A DNA stretch of 64,000 bases, from the NCBI GenBank assembly GCA_947095585.1, contig OX352765.1:93642965-93706964 (forward strand). The letters run 5' to 3'. A program made the translations under genes and the position numbers. How positions within the stretch are numbered: position 1 is the stretch's first letter; every line of letters starts with the position of its first letter. Origin of the DNA: Nephrocerus scutellatus. Taxonomy: Eukaryota > Arthropoda > Insecta > Diptera > Pipunculidae. Positions 12,290 to 23,174 of the stretch are shown one piece after another. The notes below the pieces were generated by a model, which was not told the origin of the DNA, did no database searches, and worked only from the letters and a program-made list of their open reading frames with translations.

Positions 12290-14360
12290 TTATTAGTATA
12301 CGCTTTCTGCACTTCCATCTTCTTTGCACGTGCAACTTGAACAACAAAGCACGTTTATAAATTCTGACCTTTCTTTCCTGTCGGTACACATCTTTTAAAT
12401 AAAACGCAAACCGAAATGCATTCCAATGTTAATAAACGGAAATTTTAAGGTCATAGGATGCCTGGTGGATATCGCCAGTGTTAGTCAACTGGCAGTCCTA
12501 AAGAACTAAATTGAGACTTCAACGCTAATGTCCCAACTGCAGTCCAACATATCATGCTTTTGTGTATAACAAAGTGCATGATCAGTTCTCAGACGTAAGA
12601 AGAACGAGGGTGGTTTGAAAAGTTCTTTGCAAATGATTTTTCAATTCAATGAAAAGGGTGGTGTGGCTAGTACGAAATCTTCATAAATGGAACTTACAAT
12701 GAACACAACCTTCCGGCTTAACAAAACAATCAAACCCACTTCTTCGCGAGGTGTTGCTCATGGAGACGTGTCACGATAAAAGTCGACAATGATCAATGAT
12801 CGAATTGTGGTGCTGCGATTAAAGTTGAGACGACGCCGGCCGACGTTACGGCAAAAGATACGACGACAAACATACAATACAAAATTTGTATAAGCAGCGA
12901 AGCGTGACGCGTGCTATTCATAACTGAAGCAGCCCCCACAAGGATTTTCGCTAACGTCATTGTTATCGCCCGACACCGGCTGTCTGCCCTGCCCGCCCTG
13001 GTAACGCGCGTCATCATCATCACCATCATTAGCATCGTCAGCGATGGAGCGAAAATCAACCAAATCATTAACCAACAACAACATAACCGCACAACATCAT
13101 CCATCATACTTTGACAGTTAGTTATGCTACATTGTGGTTAATAGAAGTTTTCGTCAGCAATGCTAGTGAGTGTGGTGTAGCCGTGTGGTGTGGGGAGGAG
13201 TACTATGTGGGATTGTGCTAACATAGCTAGTGCTGCTGCATTGATAAAAAAACTGATGATTTAGCCTCTGGCTTGCAGAAATTATTCGCAAAATTGAATC
13301 GATATGCCTCTCGTTTAAATTCGATTGATTGTTCGATTAAAATGGCACACACACACACAAACCAGCATTTTCCATTTCAATAGAATTCTCTCCATCAATT
13401 TCGAAATAAAATAAAAACCAAAAAGAATTGAATTGAATCGAAACCCATTTGGCAATTAAGCGGCACGGCACAGCGCACTCACGATACTCACAGCAATTCA
13501 ATTGACCTTCAAAATATCAAAATTTATTTTAGGGACCTCACCAATCATTTTTGGTGAGTATTTGCAAAAAAAAAATAAAAAAACCGAAAACACGAAAAAA
13601 AAACCTCCGTCAGAAGCACTGTAACGCTGTCAAAATGCGAGTTCCGATGTCTTTCTAAGCCCGCCTGAGCGTATGTGTCAGACACGGAAATTAATTACGA
13701 GTAACCTGAACGTGGGAGCCACCACTGTTGCACACAAAGTTGAAAAAATTCATCAATGAAATGAGGGAGTGAACTTTTAACTGGCGGTGGGGGGCGCATC
13801 GAAACTGTCTGTGTTGTCACGAACCATAGATGACAGATGACTATCGACACCAATGGTGATAGTTGGGTGAGCCCCTTTTTTTCGGCGGCGGATCGAAACC
13901 TGTACCTCCAATAAGATTCTCTGTGTCACCAGATTGGTTGCCCCTTATCTCTTTTCCGTCGTTTTTGGGAAAAAAACATAAAACTGACATTCATCATAAA
14001 TTTCGTTCGTTCGTTTCGTTCGTTCGTTCGTTCGTTCGTTCGTTCGTTTCGTAGATTGTTCTACTTTTTAACCCAACAATGACAGTTTATGAACTTTGCG
14101 ATTATCGGAGCTGGTTGTATTTAGTTTTGAGAGAAGAGAATAGTCAGACACCGCACAATATTTTGACGTTTGATTTCAAACGACCCTTTTTTCCTGTGAC
14201 AGCTGGGAACTTTTGGTAAGCTTTGGAACATTTACAGAATTTGCAAACATATATGAAACAAATGTCAAAAATGTCTCCCTTGACGCCGACTCTTTGTTGA
14301 ATTGAAATTATGGTTTATTAAGTAAACATCCCAAAAAGTGAAGATAAGGTTAGAACCAAT
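12290..14360. other. Gene-less stretch
   Basis: No gene recognised. A CG-richer unique block at about 12.79-13.1 kb has overlapping open frames on both strands with low-complexity composition and no domain. A (CA)n run is near 13343-13360 and a (GTTC)n run at 14002-14052. Confidence 0.5.
14002..14052. repeat. (GTTC)n microsatellite
   Basis: About twelve GTTC units with two GTTTC interruptions. It is the reverse-complement motif of the short GAAC run at 6.42 kb. Confidence 0.9.
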
Positions 14361-14363
14361 TTA

Positions 14364-14632
14364 GTGGCCGCCGTTACTCCAGTGCATTGGACTACTAAGC
14401 GCGAGGTTTAAAGTTTGAATCACAGAAAAAAAACAAAAATGCTTTTTCAAGGTAACAGCTCTCGCGAATTACACACAAACGTCCGAAAGTAATAACTGTC
14501 ACGGAAAGTTTCTTAAATCGCCTTTTGAATATGTGCCTAAATTGTAGGTCCATTTCATTTGTGTGTAAACATATAACACCCACTACACGGATGTTTGCGA
14601 GAAGCTATTTCGTTGCCGAAGCTGTAAAAATA
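14364..14632 (+). mobile_element. tRNA-derived SINE, copy 2, older copy in opposite orientation
   Basis: Read on the plus strand it follows the other SINE copies in order: a head starting GTGGCCGCCG, a degenerate B box AGTTTGAATCA, then CTCTCGCGAATT, TGTCACGGAAAG, AAATTGTAGGTCCATTTCAT and TTGCGAGAAGC. The A box region and the 3' tail are diverged and no target-site duplication is evident, so this looks like the oldest of the four copies. Confidence 0.75.
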
Positions 14633-14659
14633 TACTCAAAAATGCCATGCCGTCGCGTG

Positions 14660-14890
14660 GCCAAATTTTGTAATCAATTTTTGACCCACTTCCTAAGGTC
14701 CGATTTTATTCAAGATTTACATAGATGTTCATCTCGAATGACAACACTTTTTATAAAAAATTGGAAGTTATCGAGCGCCAGGGTCGAGGGGCTCCCATAT
14801 AAATTTTTTCAAAATTAACCCGAATTTATTCAAACATCTCCGATAAGAGAATATTCATAAAAAATAGGATTTTTATTGGGTTGGGTTTAA
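14660..14890. repeat. Unclassified interspersed repeat U, copy 2
   Basis: Same orientation and order of conserved islands as 6890-7135: CACTTCCTAAGG, CCGATTTTATTCA, GACAACACTT, GGGGCTCCCATATA, TTAACCCGAATTTATTCAA and AGAGAATATTC. It starts directly behind SINE copy 2. Confidence 0.6.
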
Positions 14891-14894
14891 AACA

Positions 14895-15650
14895 GTAAAC
14901 CGAAAAGTGAGTAAAATGGCCAAAGATTTACTGTCATTAGAAGCTATATTTGTATAGATGCTCGCGTGCCGATACCGCCAACGAGTTATCCATCCGATTA
15001 GTTTTGCTACCAGCTGAGTACTGAGTCATCGCGCTCTCGTCATTAACGCAATAATACATTCTGATGGCCAATTTCCATTTGGACATGTTGCGCACGCCCT
15101 CATCAGCGAGTATCCAATTCAGCGTGATGTCACGTGATATGATCCGTAACACAACCAGTTATTCAAATTGGACGTATCGATTTGAAAGCAGAAAAAAGCT
15201 AACTATAAGGCAAGACCAGATCATTCCGTCACTATAAGAACGATCACTTGAAAGCAACGACTCAACGAGTATGCAAATCTGCAGATATGCAAATTGTATT
15301 GGGTTGGGACACACTTGCTATCCTGAGGGTGACCGTTTGATCACAAATGATGATTCATTTCGTTCATACTAAGAGTGAAATAACTTGTTAGGAATTCATA
15401 ATGCAAATTCCATTTCTCTGTGTCATGCTCGGACTAATTGCAACAAGACTCGATGTTATAATACGAATCAATGTATTAGACACGAAATGAATACTAACCA
15501 CGTATCCTGTGGGAAAAGTCCCTGCGTAAATATCATGTCAAATGGTTCAGTTCTTGTACAAGATGAAGACAAATTTCTCGATCACTCGAAAAAACACTAC
15601 AACATAAAATTAGCGATATTAGGGTATATTAGCTTATACTACATAGTGTT
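14895..15650. other. Gene-less stretch
   Basis: Nothing recognised; short frames have no domain signal. Confidence 0.5.
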
Positions 15651-15653
15651 GAA

Positions 15654-16010
15654 CAATGCATTATGCTCCCCTTTTTTAAATGTGTGCCGACATGAAAGTT
15701 AACAGCTTGCTTTACAGCTTGAATCACAGCTGGCATTACAGTTCGCATTACAAACCTGAAGTAGAAGTAGTGGACAGGAGATCAATAATGATTATGAGGA
15801 AAGAAGTTCGGAGACAAAACAGAACCTTGGGGAACACCAACGTTAATGTGGTGAGCACTAGATTTAACGCCGTCCAATAAGACCTGGATTGAACAGTCAG
15901 AAAGCAGGGTTGATCAATGCATTACGGTCCGCTTTTTTCTTTAAAAGTGTGCCGACATGAAAGCTTTACAGCTTGCATTACAGCTCGCATTACATATGGG
16001 GTGCAGAAGG
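15654..16010. repeat. Direct duplication of about 100 bp with internal 12-mer repeats
   Basis: 15654-15770 and 15915-16010 share CAATGCATTA, GTGTGCCGACATGAAAG and a series of ACAGCTTGCATT-like units (three to four per copy), then GTAGAAG/GCAGAAGG. The intervening roughly 140 bp contain a minus-strand RT fragment, so the arrangement may be an insertion between or within duplicated sequence. Confidence 0.7.
15786..15895 (-). mobile_element. Short Jockey-type RT fragment
   Basis: The minus strand reads SIQVLLDGVKSSAHHINVG continuous with GVPQGSVLSPNF, the RT motif of the family seen at 8.3 and 46.5 kb. Only about 37 codons remain. Confidence 0.75.
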
Positions 16011-16014
16011 TAAT

Positions 16015-17055
16015 AACAAAGCGTTCAGTAACTTCTCTCACAGCAATTGAGGTGGATTTTAGGCATACTTAGCGACTAAGTACACACAGGAGTATGAGCC
16101 AGTTGTGTGTGACTCAATCACATTTATCACTCAATGTAAAGAAATCGCAAAAAACCAGAACTAATTTGCATGTTGAGCTAAATCGGTCGCACGTAACATG
16201 CATCTCATCCCGCTTCAGCTGGTTGAACAAAAAAAAACCCCTAATTGAACATCGGTCGAGTTTCGTTTCGAGTATGAATCGAGTTGAATGTGCGGCGTGT
16301 TGATGCATCAATTGCCATCAAATGCACGTTAATTGTTGTTGTTCCTTCTGTTTTAAGCGTTTACCGCTGACAAGCAGAAACGGTTCGTTTCGCTTCATTT
16401 GCGCGGTTTGCTGCTCCCGCTGAGTAAGCTGAGTTTACACCAGGGACATGCAGGTAGGTAGGTATCCCGTCATCACCACCTGAATAGAATTTTAATTAAA
16501 TTTCAAAAGTAAATGTATTTTTCCCATTTTTGTGTCATTATTGGACGCTGGAGGCGTTGGCGTGTTGTAAATCGCTTGCCGTGTTCAGCAAGACGTATCC
16601 ATGTATGACAGTTACTCGTAACAGCGCCTATTCATAATTGTTACGCCTTTTTTCACAGCATCGCCGTCATCATTATGTCCCGGAGCCGCCTTGAACTGTG
16701 TCATGTGCTCATAAAAAACACAACCGGCTCTTACTTCACTTGTCGCTGCTCCCAATTTGCTGTTCCATGCAATCTGTAACAAATAAACGGATCCCGCATC
16801 TGGTCGGAGTTGTGCATCGTCAGAGATTTCGGTGAATTGCGGTAGGTACAGATCCTCATATGCCCGAATCAATTTAAATTTTTGGAAATTTCATTTCCCT
16901 TCTTGTTCCGTGAGGTTTAATCCCAACGGAAAAGTATTTTTTATTTATTTTTGTTGTTAAGCGAAATTGCAGGTTTTACTTATACCAAGGATGTTTGAGT
17001 TATTCCGATAGATGCGATGATTTTTGGCCATTCCACAGCCGCAACAGGGTGCTGC
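16015..17055. other. Gene-less stretch
   Basis: No recognisable gene or transposon. A minus-strand frame at 16612-16872 has no domain and is not supported. Confidence 0.45.
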
Positions 17056-17085
17056 GTGCAAATTACTTTGGAATAAAAATGTATT

Positions 17086-17510
17086 TTAAGAGAGGTGCGT
17101 CTTTTTGCTATCGACTCTTCGGAGAAATTTCAGTACTACGAATAGGCAGACGCACACCCAGTTTTGAATTAATGATCCGACTTGTAACCAGGAGATTACA
17201 AGTGAGTCGTCTGCCTTCACGGTAAACAGTACAGCTGCGATCGTCAATGTGTTGACGTTGTTAAAAGCGCCTTCAATGTCGAGGAACGCTACCATTGTAT
17301 ACTCCTTATGGTAAAGTGAATATTCAATAGAACTCACTAGCGTATGCAGAGCTGTTTCTACAGATTTGCCTTTGTAATAAGCATGTTGGTCATTAGACAA
17401 AAGTCTCTTATCAAAAGTATTGCGTAAATGGATATGAATCAGTCTTTATAAAGTTTTTAAAAGGAATGATGACAGACTGATAGGTCTGAGATCTTTTAGA
17501 CTGACGTCTT
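17086..17510 (-). mobile_element. LOA-type LINE RT fragment
   Basis: The minus-strand frame carries SNDQHAYYKGKSVETALHTL, then SIEYSLYHKEYTMVAFLDIE and GAFNNVNT. The HAY-KGKS-E-ALH and FLDIEGAFNN blocks are typical RT motifs of RNase H-bearing LOA/I-group insect LINEs. The frame decays after NNVNT and the catalytic YADD part is absent. Confidence 0.85.
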
Positions 17511-17529
17511 AATAATCGACTGATGAATA

Positions 17530-19945
17530 ACGCCGACCACGGCAACGAAAACAGCTAAATGAAGAATTCTCTCAAGGAGCGTACGCGCACTGTATAGAGC
17601 TCGAGCTGCACAGCAGCTAACCGATACCCTGTTCAAATATAAGGCTGAAATAACAGCAATCCAGGAGATGGCGGTGGACAGGGAATAGTGTCTTACAAAA
17701 ATCAGAATATGACATTTTTTTAACCTGTCATGCAAGACATCATGTGCTCGGGGTGGGGGGTTTCTAGTCAGTAAGAGAATGAAACCCATCGTTATCGGCT
17801 TCAAAGCAGTAAATGAACGGCTATGCACTTTTCGCGAGCGGGGCAACATAACTTAAAGACATAAGCCTAATAAACGTTCACGCACCTACAGAGGATTCCC
17901 CAGATGATGAAAAAGAAGAATTCTATGAATCAGTCGAACGGGAACTCCATGTCGGTCCTCAGTATGACATAAAAATCATTCTGGGTGATATGAATGAATG
18001 AATTAACTCGCTCGTAGCTCACAACCAGATAGACAACATGATAGACGGCCTCCGCAATCCGAACTGTGCTAACGTCGACTCGGACCACTATCTTGTTGGT
18101 ATGCTGCTCCGAGCGCGGATTGCATAATCACGAAAGACTGCATCCGCGAATCAGATTCAAGTTAACACGGCTGCCCCTAGCAACGAAGAGACTAGAAACA
18201 ACTACGATCAAGCGATAGGACTCGTCCTTTTTACGGGTCGGCACGCGGGAAGCGGGCACGCGAGATGAATATAAAGAACTTAGAAGATATGAAAAAAAGG
18301 TTCACCGGCGAAAGCAGCCTGGTAGAAGAACCTCGTACGTGAACTAGAACAGTACAGAGAGCAAGGACAGCACCAGGCGCGGAAGTTCTATCAAAGAGCG
18401 TTGCACATACTGCAAAGACCGCCGAAGAGGTATCCTGTGCCCCATACATAAGAAAGGAGATATCACAACATGCAGCAATGATCGTGGATACCGCGTATAA
18501 GATTTTCTCCTCTATCCTTTAAGACATGATAGACCCATACGGTAAAGTCATCATTGGTCCATACCAGTGTGGCTTCATCCCGGGCAAATTAACAACTGAT
18601 GAGATCCTCCCTTAGACAGGTGATGGAAAAATATCTGGACTTCACTACACCAACTTTTTATAGACTTTAAAGCCGCCTATGATAGCATAGCGCCAAAGTA
18701 GAACTTTATAAAGCCATGAGAGAATTCGGCATCCCAAATAAACTGACACGACCTTGTAGGCTGACCATGACCAATGTTATAAGCCAAGTAAAAATATCCG
18801 GATCATTATCAAGCCCATTCAACATCTATAACGGGCATCGACAAGGGGATGGACTGGCCTGCGTCCTCTTAAAAGTGGCGTTGGAGAGAAAGTGATCCGA
18901 GACTCTGACGTAACGGCGGGAGGAACAATTCTCTATAAGTCCATTTAGATACTGGCTTACACAGACGATATTGAGGTCGTTGATAGAAACCCAGAAGCTT
19001 TCATCCAGATCGAGCAGCTGGCACGAAATCTGGGGCTGCACATAAATGAGAGCAAAACAAAGTACATGGTGGCCAAGTCTGCGAGTAAAAGATCCAACAT
19101 AGGTCCCGCAATTAAAATAGTTGAGCGCGAATTTGAAGTAGTGGAATCCTTTAACTATCTCGGGTCAACTATAGCAGCCGATAACAGCATGGAACCAGAA
19201 ATACGCGCACGGTTGCTTAAAGCCAACAAAGCCTACTTAAGTCTGTCAAGACTCTTCAAATGCAGGCAATTAAGCATAACATCAAAGCTGCTGGTATATA
19301 AGACAATGGTCATACCAGTATGTACTTACATATGGATTCTAGACTTTGGTGCTTAGCAGAATGTATTTTAACCTCTTATCCGCGTTCGAGAGAAAATTCT
19401 TACGGATAATTGTTGGCCCCGTATGTGAGGAAGGACGATTCCGTAGACTTTACAATGATAAGATCTAGGAGCGTAACTGCGATGTCGACATCGTGAGGTG
19501 AATTCAGCTGTGTAGGCTCCGAAGGGCAGGAAACCTAGCTCGCATGAGCGAAGAGGATCCTGCTTGGAAAGATTTATGGAACACGACAGCGAGGCCGACC
19601 AAGCATACGATGGAAGGATGATGTAGACCAGACGCCAAGAGTTTATGTATTACCAATAATACTTTCCGGTCCAGATGGGAAAACATTTTTCACAGCTTTC
19701 CAATGTTCTTGGATGGTTGTCGGCAATGAGCTGCTGATTGCTTCCACTCCTTGCGAGTAAAACTAGAAGGCATCGGCTCGAAATCGAGACCGCTGGAGTG
19801 TCTTTTTGCGGGCGGCCAGGACCGGACTCTGGTTGTAGAGCTAAATGATGATGATGATGGTGATGATTTGAAATTTGTAGAGAAACTTTTTACGGGAGGC
19901 CAGGACCGGACACCGGTTGTAGAGCCAAATATGATGATGATGGAA
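17530..19945 (+). mobile_element. LINE family A copy 2, endonuclease plus RT, heavily decayed
   Basis: The longest family A copy. The endonuclease begins VRALYRARAAQQLTDTLFKY then KAEITAIQEM (about 17575-17670). It continues HVLGVGGFLVSKRMKPIVIG and VHAPTEDSPDDEKEEFYESV (to 17940), with a catalytic IILGDMNE. RT pieces follow: KPYDS-type residues near 18660, DGLACVL with the ALERK region at 18850, TDDIEVV near 18960 (a degenerate catalytic box) and 19066-19356 with NIGPAIKIVEREFEVVESFN, YLGSTIAADNSMEPEIRARL and ANKAYLSLSRLF. The tail domain and duplicated 3' end follow to 19942. Internal deletions remove most of the palm. About 110 bp of unrelated sequence interrupts the tail at 19650-19760. 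Confidence 0.85.
19802..19942 (+). repeat. Tandemly duplicated 3' end of LINE family A with ATG microsatellite tails
   Basis: Units 19802-19860 and 19886-19942 each run from CTTTTTGCGGG through GGCCAGGACCGGAC and GTTGTAGAGC to AAAT(AT)GATGATGATGG. This shows that the LINE ends in an ATG/GAT tail, not poly(A), and that its terminal roughly 60 bp were duplicated here. Confidence 0.8.
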
Positions 19946-20850
19946 ACAGCAACTATTGGCCCAAAGTACAGAAATCTCTTCATCCTTATTGCAGTCCTAA
20001 AAACCCTTTGTATATCTGGGAATAAATGAACGAAAGAACAACATCCTTTACAACTATTTGACACTTTCCTTTATTCATTTTCATTTTTGCTTAACCCTTC
20101 TTATACTTTTACTTTTTAGTTTGATTGCCTTACACTAATTATTTATCATCTACAAGAAGTTGTCATTGCGAATTAAATAAAAATATTAATAATATCATAT
20201 TTATGTTATTGTATAATTCCTGCGTTGTTGTTGTTGTTGTTGAAGTTGCTGCTGCTTTGTGTGAGTGCTGCTCTGTTGTTCGGCTCTTGCCTTCTAGGCA
20301 GGAGATAGATTTACATATATATGGTGCTAAGACATTAAGATTAAGAGTAAGATTAATAATACAAAAAAAATTAAAAATTATTTTTATTCATTTAATTGTA
20401 AAGTAGAATGTAACATACAAAGAAGAATACAATCAACTCGAACAATACAATTTTTTCATCGCTTACATTCAAATATCACAAAAATAGTATTTTCTATTAA
20501 ATATTTTTTTAGTTAATTATTCTAAAGGCGTATGCGTAATTAGTAATAAGTGATTAGTCATTTTATAATTATGTTGTGAATTTTTATCGAAAATTGTCGT
20601 TTTATTTTCTAACCTAAACGCAATAAATACTTTTTTTTAGTGGATTTTCTGCCCTTAACTGCGCGTAAGTGCGTGTATGCTGAACGACGCTAGACGTAAA
20701 AAGGACAACAAATAACAACAAAATACTAAGGGTAGGTAATAACTCGAATATCCTTGTGGCATTGGCAGCGACTGCGATGGCGGCGGCAATTAATGAGATC
20801 TTCATATGCACTGAAATGAAGAGGGTGGTGGAGAGGGTAGAAAAGTTTTG
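19946..20850. other. Non-coding stretch between LINE debris and the VWC 3' UTR
   Basis: AT-rich. It likely includes the VWC gene's 3' UTR and downstream flank (candidate poly(A) signals at 20601 and 20383). A (GTT)n run lies at about 20224-20243. Confidence 0.5.
20601..20606 (-). terminator. Candidate polyadenylation signal AATAAA for the VWC gene
   Basis: A plus-strand TTTATT gives AATAAA on the minus strand about 275 nt after the stop codon. A second AATAAA lies at 20388-20383. Both are in AT-rich sequence where chance matches are common, so the actual cleavage site is not settled. Confidence 0.4.
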
Positions 20851-20877
20851 CTCTCTCTCTCTCTCTCTCTCTCCCTC
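20851..20877 (-). repeat. (GA)n microsatellite at the very start of the 3' UTR
   Basis: On the plus strand this is an uninterrupted CT run followed by CTCCCTC. Read with the gene, it starts directly after the TAA stop as GAGGGAGAGAGA. A GA-rich run at this place could bind RNA-binding factors or simply be a slippage-prone repeat; the sequence does not decide. Confidence 0.85.
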
Positions 20878-22145
20878 TTAAACGTAGTCGTTCATTTTCT
20901 TGATGTTCGAGGATGCAGTTTTGTTGAAATTGTCGTCGAGGTTCGAGACAGGACGATAGGAACGTTGCTTGGCACGCATTTGACAGACAATTGCACAGAG
21001 GACGACCACAGCCACAGACAGGCAGCCAATGATGGCGTACAAGACGTCAATGTTATTTGCCGGGCGGACAACTTCAACGACTTCAGGATAAACTGCATAT
21101 GTCGCCGAGGGATCCTGTCGATTGACCATGCATGGTGGTGCCGGTTGTTTCACCGGTGAAGCGGTGCTGGTTGTGGTTGTAGCAGGACGTGTGGATGACG
21201 GAATCGGAGTTGGAGTCAGAGTGGGGGTGGTTGTTGTTGACGTTGTGTTTACATTTACCGCTACAGCGATATGAAGAACGCTTGGAGCCGGCAATATTTC
21301 ATTCTCAGTTGAGTTGACTAAGTTTGTAGCATCAAACTGATGGTCTGGGAGTAGATCCTCTTCACCTTCATGATGCTCCTCCATTCCGTCATAGTTAGCC
21401 AGTTCATCTGCGTCATCTGTACCAATGTTGTCCTCGTAATCTGCCGACGAGGGAACATCATCATCTTCATTGTCATCATGATGTGGATGCTGATGATGAT
21501 GATTATCGGTCTGCGGCCAACACACCGGACAACAACTTCCCTGTAGTATAACCTGCTCGCTCTTCAGGCAGTTGACACTGCGACAAAACGGCATCATGCA
21601 CTTCCGTTCGCCATAGTGACATTCGCACTCGCTGCACCCCTCCTTCCAACCCTCCCCATGCGAGAAGAATCGATTCAACACCTTCGACTTGCAGAAGACT
21701 GGCTCTGGATTCTTCATAACCTCGTCACACGATCGATGACAGATGCGCTCTCCGTAGAGGCATTTGCAGCGCTGACAATCGTACAGCCAATGACCGTCTG
21801 TGTCGCGAACCTCGCTACAGTCCGGCTCGGCACGGCACTCATATTCGCCGCAGCATTTGCCCGGCATCTGGGACTCTGGTACTGTTTCGTATATCACCTG
21901 GCTGGTGTTGTGGCACGTTGGAATGTCGCAAGTCTTGCAGACGCATTTGGCTGCCACACAGCATTGCGTGTAGAGCTCCTCTGGGATTTCCGTGGCATTT
22001 GTGGAAGGCGACGATAAATTGGACGAGTTGGTGTACATAAGCGGCTCCAGATTAGTCAGCTCCCGAATGTAACTGTCCTCGGGGCAGCTGATCTCAGTCA
22101 TCGATGGGCATTTGACGCTGTCGCAGGGTAGTGGCAGCAGGTCAT
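20878..22145 (-). CDS. 3'-terminal coding exon of a VWC-domain, single-pass membrane protein (CRIM1-like)
   Basis: This is the only convincing host gene. The frame is open from the splice acceptor to a TAA at 20880-20878; an internal Met at 22101 gives 407 residues, but the reading frame continues about 14 codons further upstream (including LLPLPCDSVKCPS) to the intron, so that Met is not the start. Numbering from it, cysteine clusters occupy about 47-89 and 95-125. A canonical VWC domain lies at about 137-194, with the W...C..C.C spacing, G-RKC and a closing GSCCPVC. A His/Asp-rich stretch follows (200-215), then an acidic segment, a Thr/Pro-rich stalk (about 285-325), one membrane segment (353-375) and a 32-residue cytoplasmic tail ending NDYV. 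VWC proteins of this layout (CRIM1, chordin-like) bind BMP-type ligands at the cell surface; that role here is inference from family. Signal peptide and any IGFBP domain must be in exons not seen. Orthology to CRIM1 is probable, not proven. Confidence 0.85.
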
Positions 22146-22148
22146 CTG
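22146..22148 (-). other. 3' splice site (intron AG) of the VWC gene
   Basis: On the minus strand a TTTTCAG precedes the codons of the VWC exon, and the open frame begins immediately after it with two bases (AT) of a split codon followed by GAC. The intron is therefore phase 1. The upstream intron sequence is pyrimidine-biased and, about 230 bp further in, becomes an almost pure pyrimidine satellite on the transcribed strand. Confidence 0.75.
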
Positions 22149-22376
22149 AAAATAGTTGTGGATGGAAAAGATTAGAAAACTTCCAGTAACTGATTAAAAA
22201 AAAACATAAAGATTACAAGGTAGAATGAAAGATAGCAAGGATCAAAATGCGCCCTTTTCCTAAAAAATAACTCTGATAAATATCAATATATCAGATACTA
22301 TTCTAATTAATTTTCAAAAAGTATTTCCATTCCTTATATTTATTGTTGGAGGGACAACATTAAAAGGAGAAGGGTA

Positions 22377-23174
22377 AGGAGAAGGAGAAGGAGAAGGAGA
22401 AGGAGAAGGAGAAGGAGAAGGAGAAGGAGAAGGAGAAGGAGAAGGAGAAGGAGAAGGAGAAGGAGAAGGAGAAGGAGAAGGAGAAGGAGAAGGAGAAGGA
22501 GAAGGAGAAGGAGAAGGAGAAGGAGAAGGAGAAGGAGAAGGAGAAGGAGAAGGAGAAGGAGAAGGAGAAGGAGAAGGAGAAGGAGAAGGAGAAGGAGAAG
22601 GAGAAGGAGAAGGAGAAGGAGAAGGAGAAGGAGAAGGAGAAGGAGAAGGAGAAGGAGAAGGAGAAGGAGAAGGAGAAGGAGAAGGAGAAGGAGAAGGAGA
22701 AGGAGAAGGAGAAGGAGAAGGAGAAGGAGAAGGAAAAGGAAAAGGAAAAGGAAAAGGAAAAGGAAAAGGAGAAGGAGAAGGAGAAGGAGAAGGAGAAGGA
22801 GAAGGAGAAGGAGAAGGAGAAGGAGAAGGAGAAGGAGAAGGAGAAGGAGAAGGAGAAGGAGAAGGAGAAGGAGAAGGAGAAGGAGAAGGAGAAGGAGAAG
22901 GAGAAGGAGAAGGAGAAGGAGAAGGAAAAGGAAAAGGAAAAGGAAAAGGAAAAGGAAAAGGAAAAGGAAAAGGAAAAGGAAAAGGAAAAGGAAAAGGAAA
23001 AGGAAAAGGAAAAGGAAAAGGAAAAGGAAAAGGAAAAGGAAAAGGAAAAGGAAAAGGAAAAGGAAAAGGAAAAGGAAAAGGAAAAGGAAAAGGAAAAGGA
23101 AAAGGAAAAGGAAAAGGAGAAGGAGAAGAAGAAGGAGAAGGAGAAGGAGAAGAAGGAGAAGGCGAAGAAGAAGT
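22377..23174. repeat. Large purine hexamer satellite, (GGAGAA)n with (GGAAAA)n blocks, intronic
   Basis: About 800 bp of near-perfect 6-bp repeats. Only purines occur on the plus strand apart from one C near 23163; a lone T at about 22375 marks the left edge. Blocks of two variants alternate: GGAGAA from about 22377 to 22732, GGAAAA to about 22770, GGAGAA to about 22924, GGAAAA to about 23114, then GGAGAA with some irregular units to the end. The variant blocks are internally homogeneous, which indicates block expansion by slippage or unequal exchange. In the minus-strand transcript it is a pyrimidine-only tract beginning about 230 nt upstream of the VWC 3' splice site. Confidence 0.97.

Noticed and set aside
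12793..13114. Open frames on both strands with hydrophobic stretches
   Set aside because: Low-complexity composition and no family signal; hydrophobicity follows from base composition.
17496..17849. 117-codon minus-strand open frame
   Set aside because: It is antisense to the family A endonuclease, which is readable on the plus strand.
20848..21159. 103-codon plus-strand open frame beginning with Leu/Ser repeats
   Set aside because: Antisense of the VWC exon and its GA repeat.
21616..22017. 133-codon plus-strand open frame
   Set aside because: It is the antisense shadow of the VWC exon.
22377..23174. CRISPR-like regular repeats
   Set aside because: No spacers; it is a simple hexamer satellite in a eukaryotic intron.
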